This document shows, one piece after another, positions 52,784-60,947 of a stretch of DNA of 64,000 nt. Origin of the DNA: Bacillota bacterium (lineage in GTDB: Bacteria; Bacillota; Clostridia; Christensenellales; UMGS416). The notes beneath the pieces were generated by a model that worked only from the letters and a program-made list of their open reading frames with translations, did not search any database and had not been told where the DNA came from. Positions within the stretch are counted from its first letter, which is position 1; each line of letters begins with the position of its first letter. The translations under genes and the position numbers were made by a program. The stretch spans positions 40,875 to 104,874 of the forward strand of contig JAEYPH010000062.1 in assembly GCA_023410875.1 (NCBI GenBank). Reading direction: 5' to 3'.

Positions 52784-52954
52784 TCTTTATCCTTTTTCGT
52801 TAAACTTAACCATGAAAGATTTTATCACATTAACTCTAACATTTATAATCAGTATTATGCCTGTCTGTAAACAAAAAGCAAAAGATATTCTGTATTGCTG
52901 ACTAGCTTTGCTCCTTGTCCGATATGAGCGTTTGAGGGTTTTTCGTAGCGGTAT

Positions 52955-52971
52955 GCCTGACAGGAATCGAA
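52955..52971 (+). other. Copy of the 3' end of the tRNA-Arg gene
   Basis: GCCTGACAGGAATCGAA matches, base for base, 17 bases of the tRNA gene at 53269-53285 (T-arm and part of the acceptor), in the same orientation. Such fragments are typical relics of integration at a tRNA gene. The 298 bp between the copies contain no gene. Confidence 0.6.
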
Positions 52972-53023
52972 GGTTCAATGCGCTTACGCGCGTCCAGCCT
53001 GCGTCGTTTGTTTCGGGTCGTAT

Positions 53024-53100
53024 TGTATCCTTACTTCGCAGATCGTGTTCTTCTATCTGGCTGTGGCGCAGGTTCTCCTTGGAGATCCGCCAAAAGGAAT
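53024..53100 (+). repeat. Degenerate direct repeat, unit 2
   Basis: Shares CGCAGATCGTGTTCTTCTATC and GGCTGTGGCGCAGGTTCTCC with unit 1 at 52292-52370. Noncoding. Confidence 0.55.
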
Positions 53101-53151
53101 CGAAGGGCATTGGCCTTGCGGCCACCCAGGCGGGCCTTATACAGAGTTTAT

Positions 53152-53200
53152 TGTTTCCTTGCTGCGCAGATCGTGCTCGGCTCTATCTTGCTTGCTGGGC
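53152..53200 (+). repeat. Degenerate direct repeat, unit 3 (weak)
   Basis: TTTCCTTGCTGCGCAGATCGTG repeats the start of units 1 and 2 and then diverges. Noncoding. Confidence 0.4.
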
Positions 53201-53226
53201 AGCTTTCCCACATGCCAGAGCAACCA

Positions 53227-53263
53227 AAAACAATACCCCCGCGTGGGCGGGGGTATTGTTTTT
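53227..53263. terminator. Terminator downstream of tRNA-Arg
   Basis: CAATACCCCCGC pairs with GCGGGGGTATTG around GTGG, with flanking A and T runs on both sides, so it could work in either direction. Confidence 0.85.
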
Positions 53264-53265
53264 GG

Positions 53266-53338
53266 CGCGCCTGACAGGAATCGAACCTGCGATCTACCGA
53301 GTCGGAGTCGGGCACTCTATCCGCTGAGCTACAGGCGC
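53266..53338 (-). tRNA. tRNA-Arg (anticodon CCG)
   Basis: On the minus strand the acceptor stem GCGCCTG pairs with CAGGCGC; the D-arm is GCTC/GAGT; the anticodon loop CTCCGAC gives anticodon CCG, reading CGG; the T-arm is GCAGG-TTCGATT-CCTGT. Discriminator G and an encoded CCA (53263-53265) follow. The first anticodon-stem pair is a mismatch (C-T). A terminator is placed just beyond it. Confidence 0.93.
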
Positions 53339-53423
53339 AAGTAGTACCGGATCAATACCAGATCATTTCTATTATATCCACAAAGCCAAGGTTTGTCAAA
53401 CCGAAGCCTGTTGCAAGAAGCGC

Positions 53424-53452
53424 TTGACAAAGGCCCATGTGAGCCGTATTAT
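53424..53452 (+). promoter_or_regulatory. Promoter of the second GntR/ABC operon
   Basis: Consensus TTGACA and TATTAT separated by 17 bp, immediately followed by the operator palindrome. Confidence 0.88.
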
Positions 53453-53453
53453 T

Positions 53454-53471
53454 GTATTAACCACTTAATAC
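53454..53471 (+). promoter_or_regulatory. Candidate GntR operator
   Basis: GTATTAA-CCAC-TTAATAC is a perfect 7-bp inverted repeat starting one base after the -10 element, over the expected transcription start. The adjacent GntR protein is the obvious candidate to bind it. Confidence 0.65.
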
Positions 53472-53501
53472 ATAGGTACAATGTGGCGGGAAAGGAGTCA
53501 T

Positions 53502-53906
53502 ATGATGCAATGGGTTTTCGTTTCGGAGCGACCTGTTTACATTCAGCTTGTTGAACAGATACAAGCCGGCATCGTATCGGGGCAATTCAAGCCCGGAGAC
53601 AGGCTGCCCTCCGTAAGGGATTTGGCAGCGGAAGCCACGGTCAACCCCAACACCATGCAGCGGGCGCTGGCAGAGCTGGAGCGGGTGGGCCTGGTTTACA
53701 CCAACCGCACCAGCGGCCGGTTCATTACACCGGATGAGGTGATGATCGGCAAACTTCGGGAGCAGTCGGCACAGGAGCAGGCGGCCGCCTTTCTGGAGAA
53801 GCTGCAACAGTTGGGATTTGATTCGCGGCAGGCGCTGGCGCTGCTGGAGCAGGTGATACGCGACATGGAGGCGGCAGTGGGCCGCGAGGAGGAAAAGGAA
53901 ACATGA
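53502..53906 (+). CDS. GntR family transcriptional regulator, YtrA type
   Basis: A 134-aa regulator. The winged helix-turn-helix covers about residues 10-75 (IYIQLVEQI-like opening, LPSVRDLAAEATVNPNTMQRAL) and a short helical C-terminus follows, as in the YtrA group. ATG codons at 53502 and 53505 both have AAAGGAG upstream; the first is used. It heads an operon with an ABC ATPase and a permease, overlapping the ATPase gene by four bases. It probably represses the operon from the palindrome at 53454. Confidence 0.93.
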   Translation: MMQWVFVSERPVYIQLVEQIQAGIVSGQFKPGDRLPSVRDLAAEATVNPNTMQRALAELERVGLVYTNRTSGRFITPDEVMIGKLREQSAQEQAAAFLEKLQQLGFDSRQALALLEQVIRDMEAAVGREEEKET

Positions 53907-54601
53907 GTGCAGTACTGGAGTGCAAAGCGCTCGGCAAAAGCTTTGGCAATATAGCCGCCCTGTCCGGCGTGGATCTCACGCTGGAGCGGGGGAGGATCAT
54001 TGGGCTTCTGGGGCCCAACGGCAGCGGCAAGACCACGCTGATCAAACTCATCAACGGCCTTCTGGTTCCATCGATGGGCACGCTGCTCGTCAGCGGCAGG
54101 GAACCGGGGGTAGAGACCAAAAAGATCGTGTCCTACCTGCCGGAGAAGACCTACCTGCCGGACTGGATGCGCGTGTCCCAGGCCGTGGACTTCTTCGCGG
54201 ACTTCTATGCGGATTTTGACCGCAAGCGCGCCCACGAGATGCTGGAGCGCCTGGGCGTGCCGGCAGACCGGCGCCTGAAGACGCTCTCCAAGGGCACCAA
54301 GGAAAAGGTCCAGCTCATCCTGGTCATGAGCCGCAGGGCGGAGCTCTACTGCCTGGACGAGCCCATCGGCGGCGTGGATCCCGCCGCGCGGGACTATATC
54401 CTCAATACGATCATCACGAACTACGACGAAGGCGCCACCGTGCTCATTTCCACCCATCTGATCGCGGACATCGAGAAGGTGCTCGATGAGGTGATATTCA
54501 TCAAGCAGGGCAGGGTGGCGATGCAGGCATCCGTGGACGACATACGCTCGCGCGAGGGCAAATCCGTCGATGCTCTGTTCAGGGAGGTGTTCAAATGTTA
54601 G
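53903..54601 (+). CDS. ABC transporter ATP-binding protein
   Basis: A 232-aa ATPase. Walker A is GPNGSGKTT near residue 37, the Q-loop region reads SYLPEKTYLPDW, signature LSKGTKEKV, Walker B LYCLDEPIGGVD, and the switch ISTHLI. The Glu-type Q-loop and KGxKEK signature fit the BcrA/YtrB-like export group. The ATG overlaps the GntR stop (ATGA). The partner permease follows with a 7-bp overlap. Confidence 0.93.
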   Translation: MSAVLECKALGKSFGNIAALSGVDLTLERGRIIGLLGPNGSGKTTLIKLINGLLVPSMGTLLVSGREPGVETKKIVSYLPEKTYLPDWMRVSQAVDFFADFYADFDRKRAHEMLERLGVPADRRLKTLSKGTKEKVQLILVMSRRAELYCLDEPIGGVDPAARDYILNTIITNYDEGATVLISTHLIADIEKVLDEVIFIKQGRVAMQASVDDIRSREGKSVDALFREVFKC

Positions 54602-55395
54602 GCAAGCTGATCAAACACGAATGGAAGGCGGCGTCGCGGCTGATACTGCCGCTGTATCTGGTGCTGGCGGTTTTCACGCTCATCAACAGCATTATGATGC
54701 GGTTGGGCCTCTATCCCCGCAGCGGTGTGCTCATGCTCATACCGGTGTTCCTGATAGCGGGCTATGTGCTTTCGATTCTAGGGATCATGATCATGACGCT
54801 GGTGACGCTCATTCTGCGGTTTTACAAAAACCTGATGACGGACGAGGGGTACCTGATGTTTACCCTGCCAGTCAGGACACACGAGCTCATCACCGCAAAG
54901 CTGCTGATCGCCTGCGCGTGGAGCGTTCTGAGCGCCATCGCGGTAGCTGCCTCCCTGTTTGCTGTTTTGGGAACGCCCGAAACCATGGCCCAGATCAGTG
55001 CCGGCCTGCGGGAGTTTTTCCTCCAGTCCGAGGCGATGTTTGGCATGTCCGGCGGCGTGCTCATTGCCGTGCTGGGGTTGGCTATACTGGTGTCGCTGGT
55101 GCACAGCATACTCATGGTGTATGCCTCCATTGCCCTGGGGCAGTTGGCCGGTAAGCACCGGGTTCTGCTGTCGTTCGCGGCGTATGTCGCGCTGTACACG
55201 GCCATTCAGATCCTCGGCGTGATCATGGTGGTCGCCGTGGGAATGCCGCTCAACAACCAACCGGAAAACATGGCAAACGTCGCCCGCGTGGTGCGCCAGG
55301 TGATGTTTGCGGGAATAGGCCTTGGCGCGGCGCTCTCCGTGGCGTATTACTGGGGCACGCAGTATATCCTCAAAAAGAGGCTCAATCTGGAATAG
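54595..55395 (+). CDS. ABC-2-type permease
   Basis: A 266-aa membrane protein with about six helices. The first lies at residues 15-35; LITAKLLIACAWSVLSAIAVAASLFAV and VLLSFAAYVALYTAIQILGVIMVV (both split) are later ones. A FTLPVRTHELITAK loop near residue 95 is typical of BcrB/ABC-2 permeases. GGGAGGTGTTC lies before the ATG, which overlaps the ATPase gene end. It completes a GntR-ATPase-permease export operon, likely for an antimicrobial or envelope-active compound. Confidence 0.9.
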   Translation: MLGKLIKHEWKAASRLILPLYLVLAVFTLINSIMMRLGLYPRSGVLMLIPVFLIAGYVLSILGIMIMTLVTLILRFYKNLMTDEGYLMFTLPVRTHELITAKLLIACAWSVLSAIAVAASLFAVLGTPETMAQISAGLREFFLQSEAMFGMSGGVLIAVLGLAILVSLVHSILMVYASIALGQLAGKHRVLLSFAAYVALYTAIQILGVIMVVAVGMPLNNQPENMANVARVVRQVMFAGIGLGAALSVAYYWGTQYILKKRLNLE

Positions 55396-55434
55396 CGCCT
55401 CGCAAACCTACCGCCGCCGCGCTCGCGGATGCTC

Positions 55435-55470
55435 AGACCATCGGCAATCAGATTGCCGGTGGTCTTTTTT
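55435..55470 (+). terminator. Terminator of the second GntR/ABC operon
   Basis: AGACCATCGGCAA pairs with TTGCCGGTGGTCT (one G-T) around TCAGA; a T-run follows at 55464-55470. Confidence 0.85.
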
Positions 55471-55504
55471 GTTGAAGGAGAATAAACTGGCTTGCCGTAT
55501 TCCG

Positions 55505-56719
55505 TTAGCTATACTTTTCCGCGGCCTCAATGGCCAGGCGCGTCCACACATGCAGCCGGTCCATGTTGCCGCACAGGGTCTGCAATTCGCGCAGCACGAC
55601 CTGCTTGTGGAAGCCACGCATCTTCTTGAGCCCCTCTTCCAGAGGCGCGCGCAGATCAGCCGCGTCCCGGGCAAACACGACGTCGCTGGCCTTCTGGCGC
55701 CACATGATGACCTTTTCCGTGCCCACGGCCTCCATGATTCTGTCCAGATTGCTCCACGCGCTGCACACGAAGATGCGCAGGTTGGGGATGCTCATGACGC
55801 CCGAAATCTTGCGCGTGAGGTTTTCACAGCAGCCGTAGCCCGTAAGCCCGTAGCGCTCCAAAATGGGCTTTTGATATTCCAGACAGAATTCCTCCCACAT
55901 GGCCGGGGATACCTGGTCGAATTCCTGGCTGTTCACCATGCCCCACAGGTTTTGGAATGTGACCGGCCCGTTGTCCTCGCCGATGGCGTCGCTGCACGTC
56001 ATGGGATCGTCGGTGTTGGGAGTGAGCATGCCGCTGCGTTCGGCCGCGTCCATGCTGCGCAGCGTGGCATCGCGCAGATACGCCATGAGCCTGTGCATCA
56101 GTTCCGGCGACAGGGCCATGTCCAGCATCATCTGCTCCAGCCCGCGCAGGTCCGCCGCCTCGGTGCCCAGCGTGCCGTTCAAGGGGGCGTTGCATACGCG
56201 CCGAACGGGCAGGGCGTCACCCAGTGCTTCCTGTGTGCGCTCCAGCATCTCCTGCGTCAGCGTTTGGTTCACGGCAAATTGTGGCATTACGAGCTTGTCA
56301 AAATCCTCTTCGCTCTTGAGTGGCGGTTCATAGGCCCATGCGCCGCCCTTTACGCTGCTCTCGCTGTGGCCGACTTTCACACCCCATACGTTCTGGGGCT
56401 GCACCTCAAAGCGCACGGGAACGGGGAAGTAGGGGAGAAACGGCGTATCGTCGCCGATGTTCGCCTTGATCGTGAGCTGCCTCAATTGGTATTCGATGCG
56501 CCGCAGGAATGGGTCGGCACACCCAAGGCTGCTTTCGGGCAATAGCTCATCCCACGCGCCCACAGGTCGGCACCACACCGGCGCGCGGTCGGGCTTGCGC
56601 AGGGCGTTGGTGTCGCGCCAGCGCCGCAGCACGGCGCGGTTTTGGTCGCTGGCGGCCAGGAGCGCCGCCTGCTCGGCCAGCGGACGCAGGATGGATAGGT
56701 CTGCTTTGGAGAAAGCCAT
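55505..56719 (-). CDS. Uroporphyrinogen decarboxylase-family protein
   Basis: A 404-aa protein of the URO-D superfamily, but not a haem enzyme: it lacks the classical N-terminal RxPVWxMRQAGR motif. It has the barrel segments VRRVCNAPLNGT near residue 170, GMVNSQEF near residue 265 and GYGCCENLTRKI near residue 300, the last with paired Cys that could hold zinc. Clostridial members of this group act as methyltransferases on methoxylated or methylated compounds with a corrinoid partner; none is visible nearby. The ATG at 56719 has AAGAGG upstream; a longer start at 56755 has none. Confidence 0.82.
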   Translation of the reverse strand: MAFSKADLSILRPLAEQAALLAASDQNRAVLRRWRDTNALRKPDRAPVWCRPVGAWDELLPESSLGCADPFLRRIEYQLRQLTIKANIGDDTPFLPYFPVPVRFEVQPQNVWGVKVGHSESSVKGGAWAYEPPLKSEEDFDKLVMPQFAVNQTLTQEMLERTQEALGDALPVRRVCNAPLNGTLGTEAADLRGLEQMMLDMALSPELMHRLMAYLRDATLRSMDAAERSGMLTPNTDDPMTCSDAIGEDNGPVTFQNLWGMVNSQEFDQVSPAMWEEFCLEYQKPILERYGLTGYGCCENLTRKISGVMSIPNLRIFVCSAWSNLDRIMEAVGTEKVIMWRQKASDVVFARDAADLRAPLEEGLKKMRGFHKQVVLRELQTLCGNMDRLHVWTRLAIEAAEKYS

Positions 56720-56757
56720 AATAACCTCTTGCATGGGTTGTAACGCGGTATGCAACT

Positions 56758-56786
56758 ATTATAACATCTGGATCATGGCAGTCGAA
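56758..56786 (-). promoter_or_regulatory. Promoter of the URO-D-family gene
   Basis: TTCGAC and TATAAT separated by 17 bp on the minus strand. The rest of 56787-57009 is AT-rich, without a supportable gene. Confidence 0.65.
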
Positions 56787-57009
56787 CTCTTTCGCCATGT
56801 GTGATAGCATTGTAGTAAAAAACACAGAATGTCGGATCTTTTTTATGGTTTTCTTCGTCTTAATACCGGTATTCGAGGAAATGTTACTTTGCATATCAAG
56901 AAAAAGCCATGCGCGGGGGTTATGTCAATGTTTTTTGGCGAATATGAGAACAAACCAATGCATAGCTGGCGCTTGCCGTGCGAATATCCGGGGCCGTTTA
57001 TGTAAAGAA

Positions 57010-57038
57010 TTGTCAGTACCAACACGACGCAGTATAAT
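57010..57038 (+). promoter_or_regulatory. Promoter of the LCP gene
   Basis: TTGTCA and TATAAT separated by 17 bp. Its position means translation must start after about 57045. Confidence 0.8.
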
Positions 57039-57081
57039 AAAACCGCATGAATGCATATCACTATATGGATGGTGTACGATT

Positions 57082-58539
57082 TTGAAGAAGTTTTTTTCCA
57101 GAAAACCAGTACTGATATCCGCCATTGCATTGGCCGCCATACTGCTTGCGCTGGGCGGCGTTGCGCTTGCAGACACGTGGAACAAGATCAACAACGACCA
57201 GATGGGCCTCTTCGACCAGACGCCCGCGGCAATCGAAACCGTCGAGCCGACCCCGTCGCCGACCGCTACGCCGACCGTTTCGCAGACTGCGAGCGCTTCC
57301 CCTACGCCAACCCCCACGCCGACGCTCAACCCTTATGACTTGCTGAAGAGCCAGGCGGACCAGTCCATCATGAAGGACACGTTGAACGTGCTCTTAATCG
57401 GTGTGGACTATGCCGAGGAGCGCGTGAATAACCCCAAGCAATATGTGAACAAGGACTTCAACGCCGATGTCATGCTCGTGCTGGCCATCAACTTCAAGGA
57501 AAACAAGACCGATATGATCTCGGTGCCCAGAGACGCATATGCCAAAATCGCCAACTTGACCGGCATATACAAGCTGAACTTCGCTCTGGAAGCCGGCGGC
57601 GGCATGAAAGACGAAGGCTACATGAACGTCTGCAAGAGCGTGCAGGGCGTGTTGGGCAACATCCCCATCAACTACTACATCGCCGTGACGATGCCGGTTG
57701 TGAAGGAACTGACCGACGCTGTGGGCGGTGTGGATTTTGACATGGACATCGATTTCTCGATCTCCGGCCGCGAGTACAAGAAAGGCATGCAGCACATGAA
57801 CGGCCAGGGCGTGCTGGATTACTGCCGTGTCAGGAAAGGCGACATTGCGAGATCCGAAGCAGGCGACCTGAATCGTGTGAACCGCCAAAAGAAGATGCTC
57901 TTGACCGTGTTCAAGAAGCTTCAGCAGAATTCCACGATTCTCGATGTCCCCAAGCTGCTGATATCGATGCAGGGCAAGGTCTCCACGAACATGAACTTTC
58001 AGCAGTTGGCGGCAATCGCCATATTCGGTAAGAACCTTTCGGAACAGAACATTTCGATGCGCACGATGCCCGGCTCGAACAACTTCGGTATTTTCAGGAG
58101 AAACTATTTCATTATCGATCAGGAAAAGCGCGTGCAGCTGATCAAGGAGGTATATGGCGTCGACGTTCCCAAGCAATACAAGTATTCCTCGGGGAACGCG
58201 CGGCTGCTGTGGGCCCATATGCAGGGGCAAGCCTGGGTCAAAGCGACGAAGAGCATTCTCTCCAAGGATGCCAAGCTGCCTTCACTCCAACGGAAATTGA
58301 CGGATGAGGTGCTGAACCAACAGTTGGCAGACGCATTGAAGAATACGGAATCGAAGCTTAAAAAGTACAAGAAACTGGCCAATGGTACGTCCTATGTAAA
58401 GTCCTCACAAGCCCAAGACCTGGAGAACCAGATTAAAGAGTTGTATAACATCGCCAACGCGGCTTTCAAGAAAGCAGGCTATAAAGCCAACTGGGGTGTC
58501 AATGTCACAACAAAAGGGGAGCCGGTCATGAAAGAATAG
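57082..58539 (+). CDS. LytR/CpsA/Psr (LCP) family protein
   Basis: A 485-aa protein. A basic N-terminus and one helix (about 7-30) anchor it; a Thr/Pro/Ser-rich linker follows (about 52-80), then an LCP domain starting LNVLLIGVD near residue 102 with the DMISVPRDAYAKI segment. LCP enzymes join teichoic-acid or polysaccharide precursors to peptidoglycan. The promoter at 57010 rules out upstream ATGs; TTG at 57082, with GGATGG upstream, gives the usual KKFFSRKPVLIS start. The C-terminal 120 residues are an unusual helical extension. Confidence 0.85.
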   Translation: MKKFFSRKPVLISAIALAAILLALGGVALADTWNKINNDQMGLFDQTPAAIETVEPTPSPTATPTVSQTASASPTPTPTPTLNPYDLLKSQADQSIMKDTLNVLLIGVDYAEERVNNPKQYVNKDFNADVMLVLAINFKENKTDMISVPRDAYAKIANLTGIYKLNFALEAGGGMKDEGYMNVCKSVQGVLGNIPINYYIAVTMPVVKELTDAVGGVDFDMDIDFSISGREYKKGMQHMNGQGVLDYCRVRKGDIARSEAGDLNRVNRQKKMLLTVFKKLQQNSTILDVPKLLISMQGKVSTNMNFQQLAAIAIFGKNLSEQNISMRTMPGSNNFGIFRRNYFIIDQEKRVQLIKEVYGVDVPKQYKYSSGNARLLWAHMQGQAWVKATKSILSKDAKLPSLQRKLTDEVLNQQLADALKNTESKLKKYKKLANGTSYVKSSQAQDLENQIKELYNIANAAFKKAGYKANWGVNVTTKGEPVMKE

Positions 58540-58581
58540 GCCGTAAATACCCACATCGCAAGAAAATTACTGAGACAATCG

Positions 58582-58610
58582 TTGCGAAATTTGTCGACCT
58601 GCCGTATGAT
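58582..58610 (+). promoter_or_regulatory. Promoter of the acetate transporter gene
   Basis: TTGCGA and TATGAT separated by 17 bp, 30 bp before the ATG at 58641. Confidence 0.65.
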
Positions 58611-58640
58611 GGTTTGCTGTAAGCATCTTATGGAGGGTAT

Positions 58641-59204
58641 ATGGCAACGAAAGAAAGCAACGCAACCATCGCAAATCCGGCGCCCCTGGGCCTATTGAGC
58701 TTTGGCATGACCACTGTGCTGCTCAACCTGCACAACGCGGGCATCCTTCCGCTTTCCGGCGTGATACTGGCCATGGGGCTGTGCCTGGGCGGAGCGGCGC
58801 AGATCATAGCCGGCGTCATGGAGTTCAAGAAGAACAACACCTTCGGCGCAACGGCCTTCACGGCATACGGCTTCTTCTGGTGGTCTTTGGTTTTGATATG
58901 GCTCAACCCCTTTGTAGGCATTGCCAAGGCGGACGAGACGAGCATGGGCTTCTACCTGCTGTTGTGGGGCATTTTTTCGGCGTTCATGTTCATCGGTACA
59001 CTCCGTCACAGCCGCGTCGCGCAGTTCGTTTTTTTGACGCTCACGGCATTGTTTCTTCTTCTGTCCATCGCCGATTTTACCGGCAGCGCAACGCTTAAGA
59101 CCGTTGCCGGGTGGGTGGGCCTTGTGTGCGGGCTGAGCGCCATATACAACAGCCTGGCGCAGATCGTCAACGGTGAGTTTGACAGAAAGATAATGCCGCT
59201 GTAA
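58641..59204 (+). CDS. GPR1/FUN34/YaaH (SatP) family transporter
   Basis: A 187-aa membrane protein with six helices and the NPAPLGLLSFGMTTVLLN opening (split at the first helix) that defines the acetate/succinate uptake family SatP/YaaH. In anaerobes members handle short-chain carboxylates; direction and substrate here are not shown. The ATG at 58641 follows GGAGGG and a promoter. A strong hairpin lies after it at 59221-59255. Confidence 0.93.
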   Translation: MATKESNATIANPAPLGLLSFGMTTVLLNLHNAGILPLSGVILAMGLCLGGAAQIIAGVMEFKKNNTFGATAFTAYGFFWWSLVLIWLNPFVGIAKADETSMGFYLLLWGIFSAFMFIGTLRHSRVAQFVFLTLTALFLLLSIADFTGSATLKTVAGWVGLVCGLSAIYNSLAQIVNGEFDRKIMPL

Positions 59205-59220
59205 CATTCCAGAATTAAGC

Positions 59221-59255
59221 GCACAGGCGGAGCTTGGAAACAAGCTCCGCCTGTG
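59221..59255. terminator. Hairpin between converging acetate transporter and PucR genes
   Basis: CACAGGCGGAGCTT pairs with AAGCTCCGCCTGTG around GGAAAC, a 14-bp stem. There is no clear T-run next to the stem, so termination is likely but not certain. Confidence 0.55.
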
Positions 59256-59272
59256 TGGTATAGTGCTTTTCG

Positions 59273-60832
59273 TCAGGAGTCCGCGTAATCGGTCAAAGAA
59301 TCCATATAGTCTCGTTTCAGATAACACGCCAACTGGATGCGCAGCAAATCATCGGAATCATCAAAGGATACCTTAAGGTGTTCTTCAATTTTATTGAGCC
59401 GCTGGTACAGCGTGTTTACATGGATGTACAGCCTTTCGGCGGTCTTGCCAACGGAACAGTTGGTTTCCACGTAGGTTAGCAGCGTATCCTCCAGATTGCT
59501 GTTCTGACTTTTGGACAGCGTTTTCAGCGGTTCAAATACTTCCTTTACATAGGCTTCGGCATCTTCCTGAGGGAGGTTCAGAAAGAGCCTGTTGATCCCG
59601 ATGTCACAGTAGGCGATCAGGCCCGGGTTGTGGTGTGAGACCTGGTAGGAGAAGGCCTTGCTCGCCTCGATAAAAGACTTGGCGATATTTCCCGCGCCTT
59701 TATACAAGGACCCCATCCCGGCGCTCATCAGGCTGTTCTCGCGTTTCTGCGTGGCCTTGATGATCGTCTTTATGCGGTGCGCGAGATCCGGCAGATGGCC
59801 TTCCTTTTTCATGGATGCGAGCAAGGTCACCTTGTTCTCGAAACAAAAGACCGTTTGATAGATACCGGCCAATTCTTTCTTGAGCGTGGCGATCAGGCGC
59901 AGCACGCACATCTCGAGGATCTGCAAATCGATGTTGGTAGTAAACGCAAACACACACGCGACATAGTTCGCGTTGAAATCGATGCTGAGCTCGTTGCATT
60001 TGTTGATCAACGCGGACGGATCATTGGTGTGAATCAATTCGTCAAAGATTTGGTATGCCTTTCTGTAATACAACTCCGTCAAGGATTGGCTTTTCACCAG
60101 CTCGATGGCGGCGATGGTCGCCCCTTGTTCCACGATCATCAGGTCCAGTGGCATAAGCGGCTGTTCCGCACCGACGATATAACAGCCGAGGCATATGCCG
60201 CCGGATAATATGGGGAAAATATAGTTCCAACCTTGTTCCGGCGATGGGCGATCCACATATTTAGGCTCCTTTTGCTGCGAGAACAGCAGAGCAAGCCTAT
60301 CCATATCCAGATTTGCAGGCAGCTTTTCGCCGGCTGGGTGCTGCTCTCCGGTCGCGAGATTCACAAAAACCAATGGTCTGCGCAGCAGACCGCGCAACTC
60401 CTCGACTATTTTTTCCATGCCGGAATTGGCGACGGAAAGAGCGGTGAGCCGCGTGAGGACTTCATTGCGTATGGACAGCAGCCGGAGCCGGTCGTTCAAT
60501 GACTGCATGAAATGATCGGTATAACAAGGGTAGAAGATATGGTGGAGGGCTTCAAGCTCTTCCTCAGTAAACACCGCATATGCCCGAAACCGGATGCAGA
60601 CGCAATACCCGTCGGGATATTTTAGCCATAGGGCGGCGCTGTTCTTCTCCAGATCCGCGCAGCTATGCCATTTTTCAAAGACAGGCGCTTGTTCAAAGGC
60701 CTGATCCGGGCCGGAGAGGTATTCATCGACAACCTGGTATGCCGGTTCATCCGGGCCGCAAATACACGCCCGATAAGGATAGAGCTGGCCTTTTTCCTGC
60801 AAAAACCTTCTCAGATAAGCGGAATCAAACAT
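59273..60832 (-). CDS. PucR family transcriptional regulator
   Basis: A 519-aa regulator. The C-terminal region (about 445-510) is a PucR-type helix-turn-helix: LLTYVETNCSVGKTAERLYIHVNTLYQRLNKIEE, split over the helices. The middle part resembles a GGDEF-like/CdaR domain, and the N-terminal 150 residues are a unique sensor segment. The ATG at 60832 has AGGTGA upstream; the frame extends further but without a site and across the promoter. It is divergent from the tryptophanase gene and is the best candidate to regulate it. The ligand is unknown. Confidence 0.85.
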   Translation of the reverse strand: MFDSAYLRRFLQEKGQLYPYRACICGPDEPAYQVVDEYLSGPDQAFEQAPVFEKWHSCADLEKNSAALWLKYPDGYCVCIRFRAYAVFTEEELEALHHIFYPCYTDHFMQSLNDRLRLLSIRNEVLTRLTALSVANSGMEKIVEELRGLLRRPLVFVNLATGEQHPAGEKLPANLDMDRLALLFSQQKEPKYVDRPSPEQGWNYIFPILSGGICLGCYIVGAEQPLMPLDLMIVEQGATIAAIELVKSQSLTELYYRKAYQIFDELIHTNDPSALINKCNELSIDFNANYVACVFAFTTNIDLQILEMCVLRLIATLKKELAGIYQTVFCFENKVTLLASMKKEGHLPDLAHRIKTIIKATQKRENSLMSAGMGSLYKGAGNIAKSFIEASKAFSYQVSHHNPGLIAYCDIGINRLFLNLPQEDAEAYVKEVFEPLKTLSKSQNSNLEDTLLTYVETNCSVGKTAERLYIHVNTLYQRLNKIEEHLKVSFDDSDDLLRIQLACYLKRDYMDSLTDYADS

Positions 60833-60871
60833 CGCGTCACCTATGTGAATATCTCTGTTAATGCTGTTTGT

Positions 60872-60901
60872 ATTATATATAAATCTACATTGATAACGCA
60901 A
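60872..60901 (-). promoter_or_regulatory. Promoter of the PucR gene
   Basis: TTGCGT and TATAAT with an 18-bp spacer on the minus strand, in the region shared with tnaA. Confidence 0.55.
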
Positions 60902-60947
60902 GGCAGGAATTATACCATGATGGGCAGCACAGCAGGAGGTACGGCGC

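Noticed and set aside
52787..53125. 112-aa ORF on the minus strand
   Set aside because: No ribosome binding site, composition unlike neighbours, and it runs through degenerate repeats.
53045..53344. 99-aa ORF ending in a DRNRTCDLPSRSRALYPL stretch
   Set aside because: It reads antisense through the tRNA-Arg gene and is the usual spurious ORF near such tRNAs.
56797..57081. Upstream extension of the LCP gene
   Set aside because: It lies before and across the promoter at 57010-57038.
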